Assembly: GCF_964340395.1 (NCBI RefSeq)
Contig: NC_135565.1
Coordinates: 14,795,709 to 14,859,708 of the forward strand
Reading direction: 5' to 3'
Origin: Glandiceps talaboti
Lineage: Eukaryota; Hemichordata; Enteropneusta; Spengelidae
Length of the DNA stretch: 64,000 bases
A model generated the notes under the pieces. The model made no database searches. It saw nothing but the letters and a program-made list of their open reading frames with translations, and had not been told where the DNA came from. The stretch's first letter is position 1, and each line of letters starts with the position of its first letter. Shown here piece after piece: positions 1 to 12,770 of this stretch. The translations under genes were made by a program, and so were the position numbers.

Positions 1-819
1 GTTCATCTTCTATTGAATCTGTACCCTGTCCGAGTAATAACAGCTGATAGGATGGTTTGACCTTCATACTTCAAACTTGGTATTTATGAACAGGAATAGC
101 CGAATCAATTTGGGAGTTGGAATAAAGCTTAGTTACTGCGCACACTGAAAATTGGCCTTCTCTGTGAACAGATTACAACGGGTAATCAAGTATAACACTG
201 ACTTCGTCTAAAGGAGAAGTGTGAAAACGAGTAGTATGGTGAAAGTTAAGGTTGTGTAGGCTGGTTCGTAGTTTCGTTCAGCTGAAGTACACACTCACAG
301 CTACCTCACTTAAAGGTGTATCTTTAGTCCATGTTCACGTGACTCTGTGGTATAAATTAGTCAAAGGAAAACTACCGGTGATAGCCAGCAGGAGTACGGG
401 GATTTGTCGAAATGTTCACGCTATATACAGGCCAAATCACTGATGCTAGTACTCCTATCCAGTAGACAGGATATCTACCCAACCGATGATTTGTAGTCTG
501 CCAAAAGTTGAGAGGGTTGCTTGTGTAGTATATCCAAATCTACAATGCCTTTGATAAGTTATCTGAAAGGAAAGAATATAAATAAGTTTACATTATTTAT
601 GATAACAAGCAAAAAACCGACAAGGCGAAGTAGGTGACTCGTATTTTTCTTGGATGAACGAAGAAAAAGGAAATGCCTGATGGGAACAGTCGTGCGAAAC
701 CCAACTGGCAGGACTAACCGAAGACCTAACCAAACAATTAGATCGACCTAGACAAATAGATCTGTGCCTTCTTCATGGTTCCCCACCAACTTCTACTTGC
801 TAAAATCAAGTTATGTAAG

Positions 820-1127
820 GATACATTGAACACTTTCTAACCTCACGCGAGCAAAGAGTCGTCATCGACGGACAGTCATTATCCAATTCGTCTTTGATCT
901 CTGGTGTTCCCCTGGGGGACCGTACTCGGCCCCTATTATTTCTCACATACATAAATGACCTTGTATATGTCACTTCACAAGTAAGGTTACTCGCAGTCGT
1001 ATACAAAGAAACCAACACTCCGGCTGGCAAGAAAACACCAAAAAAGAATTTAAATTGTCTTTGCAATTGGGACAAATCCCGGCTGACATGTGTAACATGT
1101 GACAGTGTTTTCATTATGCACGCAATA
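820..1127 (+). pseudogene. Degenerate non-LTR RT remnant, left part (unit 1)
   Basis: Reading frame pieces match the palm region of non-LTR RTs: a segment like FLTSREQRVVIDG, then ISGVPLGD where intact elements have SGVPQGS, then LLFLTYINDL. The catalytic Y/F-A-D-D box is lost. The remnant continues at 2236-2525 beyond the younger insertion, ending in a piece like YLGPYQKTH, which corresponds to the usual W-D-P-Y region downstream of the palm. It is broken by stops and frame changes. The same remnant lies in the other two units, so it was part of the unit before amplification. Confidence 0.7.
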
Positions 1128-2235
1128 AACAGCCTAAACTTTGGAGTCCCACAGGGATCAGTTCTAGGTCCCATACTCTTTACCATGTATGTCGCACCCT
1201 TAGGGGATCTGATTTCACGACATAATCTAAACAGTATGATGTATGCTGATGACTCTCAACTTTACCAGATGATGAAACGATCACAACACATGAACACAGT
1301 CTCGCGTATTGAAGCATGCATTGCTGATATACGAACTTGGTATGCATGGAATAAATTAAAGCTTAATGACAGTAAAACAGAGATAATCCACTTCTCATCT
1401 CGATTCAGTAAAACCAATCCTGTACCATGTATCACAATTGGGGACAGCACTGTCAACACATCATCCACAACACGTCACCTTGGGGTTATACTTGACTCGG
1501 AACTTAGAATGACTTGTCATGTAAATAACATCTGCAGAGCAGCATCCCTAGCCATTCGAAAGATCGGCCAAATTAGAAAGTACCTCGACAATACCAGTAC
1601 CGAAAGACTAATCCATGCATTTGTTACCTCTAGGCTGGATTATTGCAATTCCATCCTCTATGGATTACCAGACAAAGAGATCAACAAACTTCAACGTGTG
1701 CAGAACACAGCTGCTAGACTTGTTGCCAAACTACGCAAATATGATCATGTCTCACCAGTATTACATAATCTTCATTGGTTACCTGTACGTCAACGTATTG
1801 CATACAAAATCTTGCTCGTCACCTACAAGGCTGTCAACAAACTCTCACCATCCTACATCATTGAACTAATACCCATACACAAGCCAACGCGTGCCCTACG
1901 TTCTAGTACTCATCTTACACTTGCCATTCCACGTGTTGCAACTACCACGTACGGAGATCGCGCCTTCTCTGTTGCCGGTCCTAAGTTATGGAACTCTCTC
2001 CCAATTCACATTAGGAGAGCGGTATCGATCGAAACATTCAAGTCCCAACTAAAGACATACTTGTTTACAAACTTTTAGAACATACTATACTTTTATATGC
2101 AGTAATCAATAAGTTTTGTTTTTTAGTGAATTTCAAGTTCGTGCTTTTTTTTTGCTTTTTTTTTCTCAGTATTGTAAAGCGCATTGAGGCTGTTGCGTAA
2201 TGCGCTGATAAGAATTTATTATTATTATTATTATT
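1128..2235 (+). mobile_element. 5'-truncated L2/CR1-like non-LTR retrotransposon
   Basis: This block is absent from the same place in units 2 and 3 (empty site gcacgcaatagacaag). An aata at both edges suggests a short target duplication. It carries about 316 uninterrupted codons of RT C-terminus, ending at 2078: GVPQGSVLGP, MYADD (catalytic), KLNDSKTEI, HLGVILD, RLDYCNSILYGLP, HWLPVRQRI and LWNSLPIHIR, all typical of the CR1/L2 group. The 3' tail has a hairpin (gcgcatt 2179-2185 with aatgcgc 2199-2205) and ends in (ATT)n, as in these elements. The 5' part, with endonuclease and first RT motifs, is missing, so it cannot move on its own. The open frame suggests a fairly recent insertion. Confidence 0.88.
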
Positions 2236-4593
2236 AATAGACAAGAAAAATCCACTCCATACCAACATCACATGAACAATACCATTATTCATGAAGTAGA
2301 TCACCATCCTTACCAATAGGAATAGAATTGTAAAGCAACCTTTCATGGGTCAGACATATTCACTAAAACTGTCAACCGTAAACAAAACAACCAGGCCTAC
2401 TAGAAGGGGAATCTTTGGAATTTTCCTCAACACACGAAGTATTACGTAATAGCATACAAAACACTTGTTCGACCTCGATTCGAAAACTGTAGCTCTATCT
2501 GGGACCTTACCAGAAAACTCACCAGTAAGTTATTTAGAGGTACAGTTGTGAACCACTGTGGTGTGGTATAAGTATGAACAACGCATTACAAACTTAATGA
2601 CTAATTAAAAAAAAATTGCACTGCTATCCCATTTGAAAAAAAAAATGATGCAGGACTGACAGTAGAAAAAAAAATTGCTGTCACTCTGACTGGAAAAAAA
2701 ATTTGCTCCCATACCTACCACCTCCATACCCCCCAGAAATCAAATGGTTCTCCCCTTAAACAGATATTTGTTTTTAGGGGTACAAAACATCCATTAAAAG
2801 TAAAATCGATTTTGTAGGACGAGAACTAAAATGGCACCCCCCCCCCCCCGTAAAATTATTTTTATCCTACTGTTGTGAAACGGGCCAGTCGATGACCTAT
2901 TACGTAGTTAGATGACCTATGACGATTGGTATTTGATTGGGACACTCGTTTTGGGAAGGTATTCTTATAAGGGAATCTGGCCCCAGCGTGGACCAAAACC
3001 AAACCATGTGCTGTCTGGACTCCACTTTCTCTAGTCTATCTGCTAGACCTCGGATGTTCTTCCGATAGAATACGACAGACGACCGAACATCGCTATCAAG
3101 GATGGAACATCCAAGGTCTAGCAAATGTCATCAGGATATAAATAACTGCCAATCAGAGAACCGTATTAGCAACAAGCACAAACAGAGGACAATAGCTAAA
3201 TTTTCATGCATATTCATCTTAAGGAGGGGCTTGTAAAAATAACCACCAATGCGTTAACTAAAATGTGTGAATGACAACGTCTACACACTCATCAAACACA
3301 ATTACCATAAACTGATAAAGACATAGTAAGGACGTAAATGTGTTTGTCAACACCTGCATGCAGAGATTGAATATACTAAAGCATATATATGCATACATGG
3401 CCCAACCCACTAATCTCAATGGAATGTCCGGTCTGAAAATGACATTTGCTAGACTGTTCGGGCAAGCCCTCACTGCGAATTTCGTTCGCTTATAGTATCG
3501 AAAGAAAGCGCCCGAACGTCTAGCAGTAAGACTACACTTTCTCTTGCTTGCGGACAATGAACACGTATTTATACTGTCGGAGGACTTATCCTATAGTTGT
3601 ATCATTGATAACTCCGATGGACGAACCAGAAGACTATCTTGGTATCCAGAGTGGTACTGTACTACTGGTAGTAGAACTACTGGAATATTGGTACTGGTAA
3701 TTGGTTCTGGTGTACTATTTGGTAACGGGTAATATTTTACTGGACGTCAAATTATTGCAGATCGGTAGATCTAGTCTACCCAGAGACTGAACACGGTAAG
3801 AACACTGGTTATGCGTACAGCCGTTTATACGTTTGTGACGAAATTGTGTACCCGGGTTAGCTACTGGACATTTAGGCCACTTCTCGCATACTTATAGTTA
3901 TCCAAACCCCACCCAGTCAGGTTCACAACAGTACTTTGAATTCGCCGCTTTAGTATCAGGGCGCCAACTTATCGAGTCTAGTAATTTTTGAGACAAACAT
4001 TGCAACATTGTAATACTATAGATAACATTGTATACTTAGTCAAAACATAGACAGTGGAGATGTCAAATGTTAAAGTATCAAATCTCCAATAGTGCAGTGA
4101 TCTGTTTACCCAGTTTCTTGTACATTGTCTATGGTTTACTGACACAACAGCCTTGTGGAGTTTGGGCGACTTATTAATGAACGCTTGAGCGTTTTCAATG
4201 ACGGTTCCACTATTAAGCGACTCGTATAAAAAAAAACAATTGGTTTCACTGGTGCATGACACAACAATTCTGGTGAAATCCGAAAAAGATATAATAAGGG
4301 GGCGAGATGAATAATTCAATATAGGATATAAAATTAAATTCTTTTACTTTGGTTGGGGGGGGGGGGAAGCCCTCAACGACAAGAGTCCGGGTAACTGAGA
4401 CTAATTAGTATGTGTGAATTGACAAGGCAAGGCCACATCATAGTATCTTGTGGGTAAGCACGCACAGTTAACAAACTCACAAACTGTAGTACTTTCACAG
4501 TGAATAATTAATCTGAATACTAAACATTTATTATAATCAACTATGAAACAAAGTAAAATAAACAAATTCAAAGTGTAAATACTGTCATAGTAC

Positions 4594-4712
<119 letters not shown>

Positions 4713-5228
4713 CTTTGAGATGTGTCGAATACACCATTTCGATTTTCAACGATGTGTTGCTAGGTAATATAATAATGATATTAATAGACCCAACAAAGGT
4801 ATTATGACTTGTAACTTATCCCTATAAGATTATAGTAATTTCTCCATTGCCTATGAAAAAACTAATTAGTATCCCTTTTAGGGTATATATATTGCTATTG
4901 ATTACAAAAGACAATAGTTATGGTTGAACAAATATTGAAAGGTTGACATCTAATAATGAAATGTCGTAGTCTCAATACAACATCGTGATGAAATCATTGC
5001 GATTGTATGTTCCTCTAGTCCAGCACTAACATACTACACTGGCTGTAAACTTGAAATGTGATTTTGTGAAAGGTAGCAGTCTTTGTACAATCAGGAGCGG
5101 GCGATGCAGCAATGAGAGTAATGAAATCCTGAAATCCAGGTAGGAAACTGTAACTACTACAATCACAGTTGTATGTATACAAATACAGTAAAATTGTTCT
5201 AAATCAAAAGCCCCTATCTCATGCAACG

Positions 5229-5444
5229 TTACCCATAAATATGCTTAGAACTAAAGGCAGATTCCTTATATAAGGTGATGAGAGGACCAAGTACTGATAG
5301 AATGAGATATTTGAAGATATTAAATTTCTTCTTTCCATTCCTGCGATTCTTCCTGGTATCCTCTTCCCAGCTGAAGAGTTCATCTTCTATTGAATCTGTA
5401 CCCTGTCCGAGTAATAATAGCTGATAGGATGGTTTGACCTTCAT
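5229..5444 (-). other. Unit-encoded 71-codon open frame, unknown
   Basis: This is an open frame conserved between units 2 and 3 (here and 9476-9691), with one visible amino-acid difference (LILSVLGP against LILAVLGP). The product starts MKVKPSYQLLLLGQG and has an acidic stretch, a lysine-rich stretch and one hydrophobic segment. It could be an exon of a captured gene or chance. No family is recognised, and conservation may only reflect recent duplication. Confidence 0.2.
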
Positions 5445-6179
5445 ACTTCAAACTTGGTATTTATGAACAGGAATAGCCGAATCAATTTGGGAGTTGGAAT
5501 AAAGCTTAGTTACTGCGCACACTGAAAATTGGCCTTCTCTGTGAACAGATTACAGCGGCTAATCAAGTATAACACTTCGTCAAAAGGAGAAGTGTGAAAA
5601 CGAGTAATATGGTGAAAGTTAAGGTTGTGTAGGCTGGTTCGTAGTTTCGTTCAGCTGAAGTACACAGTCACAGCTACCTCACTTAAAGGTGTATCTTTAG
5701 TCCATGTTCACGTGACTCTGTGGTATAAATTAGTCAAAGGAAAACTACCGGTGATAGCCAGCAGGAGTACGGGGATTTGTCGAAATGTTCACGCTATATA
5801 CAGGGCCAAATCACTGATGCTCGTACTCCTATCCAGTAGACAGGATATCTACCCAACCGATGATTTGTAGTCTGCCAAAAGTTGAGAGGGTTGCTTGTGT
5901 AGTATATCCAAATCTACAATGCCTTTGATAAGTTATCTGAAAGGAAGGAATATAAATAAGTTTACATTATTTATGATAACAAGCAAAAAACCGACGAGGC
6001 GAAGTAGGTGACTCGTATTTTTTTTTTGATGAACGAAGAAAAAGGAAATGCCTGATGGGAACGGTCGTGCGAAACCCAACTGGCAGGACTAACCGAAGAC
6101 CTAACCAAACAATTAGATCGACCGAGACAAATAGATCTGTGCCTTCTTCATGGTTCCCCGACAACTTCTACTTGCTAAA

Positions 6180-6788
6180 ATCAAGTTATGTAAGGATACA
6201 ACACTTTCTAACCTCACGCGAGCAAAGAGTCGTCATCGACGGACAGTCATCATCCAACTCGTCTTTGATCTCTGGTGTTCCCCTGGGGGACCGTACTCGG
6301 CCCCTATTATTTCTCACATACATAAATGACCTTGTATATGTCACTTCACAAGTAAGGTTACTCGCAGTCGTATACAAAGAAACCAACACTCCGGCTGGCA
6401 AGAAAACACACAAAAAAGAATTTAAATTGTCTTTGCAATTGGGACAAATCCCGGCTGACGTGTGTAACATGTGACAGTGTTTTGATTATGCACGCAATAG
6501 ACAAGAAAAATCCACTCCATACCAACATTACATGAACAATACCATTATTCATGAAGTACATCACCATCTTTACCTATAGGAATAGAATTGTAAAGCAACC
6601 TTTCATGGGTCAGACATATTCACTAAACTGTCAACCGTAAACAAAACAACCATGCAGGCCTACTAGAAGGGGAATCTTTGGAATTTTCCTCAACACACGA
6701 AGTATTACGTAATAGCATACAAAACACTTGTTCGACCTCGATTCGAAAACTGTAGCTCTATCTGGGACCTTACCAGAAAACTCACCAG
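6180..6788 (+). pseudogene. Degenerate non-LTR RT remnant (unit 2)
   Basis: This is the same remnant as in unit 1 but without the L2/CR1-like insertion: FLTSREQRVVIDG, ISGVPLGD and YINDL are visible, followed by disrupted frames up to YLGPYQKTH. It ends abruptly at 6788, where the next unit begins, so the RT 3' end is lost here. Confidence 0.7.
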
Positions 6789-8872
6789 TAAGTTATTTAG
6801 AGGTACAGTTGTGAACCACTGTGGTGTGGTATAAGTATGAACAACGCATTACAAACTTAATGACTAATTAAAAAAAATTTGCACTGCTATCCCATTTGAA
6901 AAAAAAAATGATGCAGGACTGACAGTAGATAAAAAAAATTGCTGTCACTCTGACTGGAAAAAAAAATTTGCTCCCATACCTACCACCTCCATACCCCCCC
7001 CAGAAATCAAATGGTTCTCCCCTTAAACAGATATTTGTTTTTAGGGGTACAAAACATCCATTAAAAGTAAAATCGATTTTGTAGGACGAGAACTAAAATG
7101 GCACCCCCCCCCCCGTAAAAGAATTTTTATCCTACTGTTGTGAAACGGGCCAGTCGATGATCTATTACGTAGTTAGATGACCTATGACGATTGGTATTTG
7201 ATTGGGACACTCGTTTTGGGAAGGTATCCTTATATTATAAGGGAATCTGGCCCCAGCGGGGACCAAAACCAAACCATGTGCTGTCTGGACTCCACTTTCT
7301 CTAGTCTATCTGGTAGACCTCGGATGTTCTTCTGATAGAATACGACAGACGACCGAACATCGCTATCAAGGATGGAACATCCAAGGTCTAGCAAATGTCA
7401 TCAGGGTATAAATAACTGCCAATCAGAGAACCGTATTAGCAACAAGCACAAACAGAGGACAATAGCTAAATTTTCATGCATATTCATCTTAAGGAGGGGC
7501 TTGTAAAAATAACCACCAATGCGTTAACTAAAATGTGTGAATGACAACGTCTACACCCTCATCAAACACGATTACCATAAACTGATGACACAGTAGTGAC
7601 GTAAATGTGTTTGTCAACACCTGCATGCAGAGATTGAATATACTAAAGTAAATATATGCATACATGGCCCAACCCACTAATCTCAATGGAATGTCCGGTC
7701 TGAAAATGACATTTGCTAGACTGTTCGGGCAAGCCCTCACTGCGAATTTCGTTCGCTTATAGTATCGAAAGAAAGCGCCCGAACGTCTAGCAGTAAGACT
7801 ACACTTTCTCTTGCTTGCGGACAATGAACACGTATTTATACTGTCGGAGGACTTATCCTATAGTTGTATCATTGATAACTCCGATGGACGAACCAGAAGA
7901 CTATCTTGTTATCCAGAGTGGTACTGTACTACTGGTAGTAGAACTACTGGAATATTGGTACTGGTAATTGGTTCTGGTGTACTATTTGGTAACGGGTAAT
8001 ATTTTACTGGACGTCATATTATTGCAGATCGGTAGATCTAGTCTACCCAGAGACTGAACACGGTAAGAACACTGGTTATGCGTACAGCCGTTTATACGTT
8101 TGTGACGAAATTGTGTACCCGGGTTAGCTACTGGACATTTAGGCCACTTCTCGCATACTTATAGTTATCCAAACCCCACCCAGTCAGGTTCACAACAGTA
8201 CTTTGAATTCGCCGCTTTGGTATCAGGGCGCCAACTTATCGAGTCTAGTAAGTTTTTAGACAACATTGCAACATTGTAATACTATAGATAATAACATTGT
8301 ATACTTAGTCAAAACATAGACAGTGGAGATGTCAAATGTTAAAGTATCAAATCTCCACTGGTGCAGTGATCTGTTTACCCAGTTTATTGTACATTATCTA
8401 TTATTTACCGACACAACAGCCTTGTGGAGATTGGGCGACTTATTAATGAACGCATGAGCGTTTTCAATGACGATTCCACTATTAAGAGGCATACTCGTAT
8501 CGAAAAAAAATAATTGGTTTCACTGGTGCATGACACAACAATTCTGGTGAAATCCGAAAAAGATATAATAAGGGGCGAGATGAATAATTCAATGTAGGAT
8601 ATAAAATTAAATTCTTTTACTTTGGTTGGGGGTGGGGGGGGGGGGTAAGCCCTCAACGACAAGAGTCCGGGTAACTGGGACTAATTAGTATGTGTGATTA
8701 ATTGACAAGGCAAGGTCACATATCTTGTGGGTAAGCACGCACAGTTAACAACTCACACACTGTAGTAATTTCACAGTGAATAATTAAATCTGAATACTAA
8801 ACATTTATTATAATCAACTATGAAACAAAGTAAATTAAACAAATTCAAAGTGTAAATACTGTCATAGTACAG

Positions 8873-8958
<86 letters not shown>

Positions 8959-11014
8959 AACCTTTGAGATGTCGAATACACCATTTCTATTTTCAACGAT
9001 GTGTTGCTAGGTAATATAATAATGATATTGATAGGCCCAACAAAGGTATTATGACATAACTCATCCCTATAAAATTATAGCTATTTCTCCATTGCCTATG
9101 AAAAAACTAATAAGTATCCCTTTTAGGGTATATATATTGCTATTGATTACAAAAGACAATAGTTATGGTTGAACAAATATTGAAATTTTGACCTCTAATA
9201 ATGAAATGTCGTAGTGTCTCAATACAACATCGTGATGAAATCATTGCGATTGTATGTTCCTCTAGTCCAGCACTAACATACTACACTGGCTGTAAACTTG
9301 AAATGTGATTTTGTGAAAGGTAGCAGTCTTTGTACAATCAGGAGCGGGCGATGCAGCAATGAGAGTAATGAAATCCTGAAATCCAGGTAGGAAACTGTAA
9401 CTACTACAATCACAGTTGTATGTATACAAATACAGTAAAATTGTTCTAAATCAAAAGCCCCTATCTCATGCAACGTTACCCATAAATATGCTTAGAACTA
9501 AAGGCAGATTCCTTATATAAGGTGATGAGAGGACCAAGTACTGCGAGAATTAGATATTTGAAGATATTAAATTTCTTCTTTCCATTCCTGCGATTCTTCC
9601 TGGTATCCTCTTCCCAGCTGAAGAGTTCATCTTCTATTGAATCTGTACCCTGTCCGAGTAATAACAGCTGATAGGATGGTTTGACCTTCATACTTCAAAC
9701 TTGGTATTTATGAACAGGAATAGCCGAATCAATTTGGGAGTTGGAATAAAGCTTAGTTACTGCGCACACTGAAAATTGGCCTTCTCTGTGAACAGATTAC
9801 AACGGGTAATCAAGTATAACACTGACTTCGTCAAAAGGAGAAGTGTGAAAACGAGTAATATGGTGAAAGTTAAGGTTGTGTAGGCTGGTTCGTAGTTTCG
9901 TTCAACTGAAGTACACAGTCACAGCTACCTCACTTAAAGGTGTATCTTTAATCCATGTTCACGTGACTCTGTGGTATAAATTAGTCAAAGGAAAACTATC
10001 GGTGATAGCCAGCAGGAGTACGGGGATTTGTCGAAATGTTCACGCTATATACAGGCCAAATCACTGATGCTCTTACTCCTATCCAGTAGACAGGATATCT
10101 ACCCAACCGATGATTTGTAGTCTGCCAAAAGTTGAGAGGGTTGCTTGTGTAGTATATCCAAATCTACAATGCCTTTGATAAGTTATCTGAAAGGAAAGAA
10201 TATAAATAAGTTTACATTATTTATGATAACAAGCAAAAAACCGACGAGGCGAAGTAGGTGACTCGTATTTTTCTTGGATGAACGAAGAAAAAGGAAATGC
10301 CTGATGGGAACGGTCGTGCGAAACCCAACTGGCAGGACTAACCGACGAAGACCTAACCAAACAATTAGATCGACCTAGACAAATAGATCTGTGCCTTCTT
10401 CATGGTTCCTCGCCAACTTCTACTTGCTAAAATCAAGTTATGTAAGGATACAACACTTTCTAACCTCACGCGAGCAAAGAGTCGTCATCGACGGACAGTC
10501 ATCATCCAACTCGTCTTTGATCTCTGGTGTTCCCCTGGGGGACTGTACTCGGCCCCTATTATTTCTCACATACATAAATGACCTTGTATATGTCACTTCA
10601 CAAGTAAGGTTACTCGCAGTCGTATACAAAGAAAAGAAAACACCAAAAAAGAATTTAAATTGTCTTTGCAATTGGAACAAATCCCGACTGACGTGTGTAA
10701 CATGTGACAGTGTTTTCATTATGCACGCAATAGACAAGAAAAATCCACTCCATACCAACCACATGAACAATACCATTATTCATGAAGTAGATCACCATCT
10801 TTACCTATAGGAATAGAATTGTAAAGCAACCTTTCATGGGTCAGACATTCACTAAAACTGTCAACCGTAAACAAAACAACCTGGCCTACTAAATGGGGAA
10901 TCTTTGGAATTTTCCTCAACACACGAAGTATTACGCAATAGCATACAAAACACTTGTTGGACCCAGATTCGAAAACTGTAGCTCTATCTGGGACCTTACC
11001 AGAAAACTCACCAG
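6789..11014. repeat. Tandem array unit 3 (about 4.23 kb)
   Basis: This is the third copy of the unit. Similarity to units 1 and 2 stops after ccag at 11,014. Beyond that, unit 3 continues into the natural remainder of the RT remnant instead of starting a new unit, so it is the right end of the array. Confidence 0.9.
8877..8955. repeat. (GA)n microsatellite in unit 3
   Basis: This is a pure GA tract at the position equivalent to 4599-4704 in unit 2, but shorter. Confidence 0.97.
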
Positions 11015-11350
11015 GAACAAATAGAGCAAAGTAAAACAGCTAGAATTTGTTACAAATTTGTTACAGACGTACCGCTAGTATTGCAGACATACTAACAAGT
11101 TGGTGGGGAGTTCCTCCAAGTACTGTTGGGTTATAAAAGCTTGATTCACTGCAATATTGAAAGTTCTTCAAATAAAACGCACTGAACCACTCCTTCAAGC
11201 ATAAAACACCTCTGCCAAGATAACCACACTTACTAAACCATACATACCACTAACTCGCTAAACACAGAAGTTAAACCACATCCGCTCCAATAAAGCCTGT
11301 TATCCCCACTCTACACACGGACAATATGGGACTCAATATCACTGTACCAC
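10430..11350 (+). pseudogene. Degenerate non-LTR RT remnant with 3' end (unit 3)
   Basis: This is the fullest copy of the old RT remnant. Past the shared part it continues beyond 11,014 with pieces like EQIEQSKTARICYKFVTD and, near 11,310, LYTRTIWDSISL. These correspond to the common RT tail (IEQ.QRRAARFV...; FPRTIRDWNSLP). It is broken by many stops. It probably shows the state from which the array's RT segment was copied. Confidence 0.65.
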
Positions 11351-12279
11351 CAAGTATATAAGCAATAAAGGACGAGGCTATATTTAAATCACAAACTCAA
11401 TTGAAAAGCCAGTTATTAGCATGCGATGCATGATTGACCATGCGTTTAGTACATTAGCTTACAAGACACGACAAGACACGACAGTGTATACAACTTACGA
11501 CATCGACCATGTTGAACATAGTTACTTTAAATTTGGTCCCCTGACTACAGCATGAGCCTTATGTCTACCTTTACGTATATCGTACAACGTGTCGACAAAA
11601 AGTGTACATCCTTATCGCTGGTCCCAAGTCATAGTATCAGATGCCACTGTCCCTTTGTGAGTAAATCTTGTAAACATCCATGATTGAAATATGGTCAGGA
11701 CAAAATTTGCGGACTGTAATGTCTCAGACCACTAATGCGTAATAAACAAAGAAGCCTAGCAATTAAGCAAGGTCATGTGCTAGGCATCAAGGTAATCGCG
11801 ATACACGGATGTCGGACGGTAGTTCATTGATACACTGAAATGGCTAAAACGGATCGTTTTTCCGAAATCTTTCGACCCAGTCGTGTAAATTTTCAACTGT
11901 TTTATGTGCTCTAGACTGCTTGTGAGCTAAAAATTGTATTCCTGAAATAATTTTCCTGTTGTGTGTTGCACACAAGTCAATGGTTTGGAAAGTGAATTAA
12001 CGGCTATAATGTTTTCTTCTTATAGAAGTTGGCCAATGTGCGCGTTGGAGCCCCCCCCCCCATTTCTTCACAACTACTTTTCTGAATTCATTGAATTGAA
12101 GTGATTTCCTGTAAGTTTAGTTAGTTACCATGGCATCAATGATCATCAATACAATTCGTTTCTAATGTTACACTTCGACTCACCACTTGAGGTAAATGTA
12201 AACATACACATTATACATCATATATCTTAATAGCTGAATGAGTGAATATCAAATTACATTTCTGTATTACACAATTTTG

Positions 12280-12293
12280 GTTACCATGGCAAC
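12280..12293 (+). promoter_or_regulatory. X-box-like motif (RFX type)
   Basis: GTTACCATGGCAAC fits the RFX X-box consensus (GTNRCC, short spacer, RGYAAC) on both half-sites. A near copy, GTTACCATGGCATC, lies at 12,124. RFX factors control ciliary genes in animals. The site is not near a recognised promoter here, so function is unproven. Confidence 0.35.
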
Positions 12294-12422
12294 GAAGAAA
12301 CAAATAACAAAATAATTTCATTTTATGGACATATGGTCTGGATAAATGTAACGTCGGTATGAATACTAGCTTTTTAATATCCAGTCTTTAGTAATTTCCA
12401 AATATAAGGCCAAATTAAAAAA

Positions 12423-12770
12423 GTTGTTTGGTTCCGGTTACCCAACCCCACCTATTTTTTCACACCGACCCTAAATTTAAGTATTCGTGAAAAATAATAA
12501 TAAAATCGCGCAAATCATGAAACATCACTAGAGAAATAGTGGATGCGGAAACTGACATCAACTTAACAGACAATATAAAACTATTCTTCCAATCTGTAAT
12601 AGCTGTACATCTGATAGGAAGAAATAAACAATACAGAGACCATTTGGAAAACAATGGAAAACCTGAACTAGACACTCGCACATATAAATAAAAAAATATA
12701 TAAAAAAATAAAATAACAAATTTACCTACCCCACCTATTTTAAAATGGAATGTAATCGGAACCACACAAT
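12423..12770. mobile_element. MITE copy A (TTCCG-type ends)
   Basis: The left end reads TTTGGTTCCGGTTAC and the right end GTAATCGGAACCACACAA, so the ends are inverted repeats of each other. The interior matches the block at 15,363-15,558 (shared words such as agaaatagtgga, ctgtacatct and gaagaaa). There is no coding capacity. Confidence 0.6.

Larger units (their letters stand above)
1..2525. repeat. Tandem array unit 1 (partial, interrupted)
   Basis: The sequence from position 1 matches 5378 onward and 9625 onward almost base for base, so this is the right-hand part of a unit repeated three times head to tail. It differs from the other units mainly by an extra RT-bearing block at about 1128-2235, which accounts for most of the longer spacing between copies 1 and 2 (5377 bases) than between copies 2 and 3 (4247). 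The unit boundary is set at 2525 because similarity of unit 3 to the other units stops at the matching base (11,014). The unit start lies outside the window. Confidence 0.9.

Noticed and set aside
894-2078. 394-codon open frame read as one RT protein
   Set aside because: It is a chance fusion. The first 78 codons belong to the old array RT remnant and the rest to the inserted L2/CR1-like element, as the empty site in units 2 and 3 shows.
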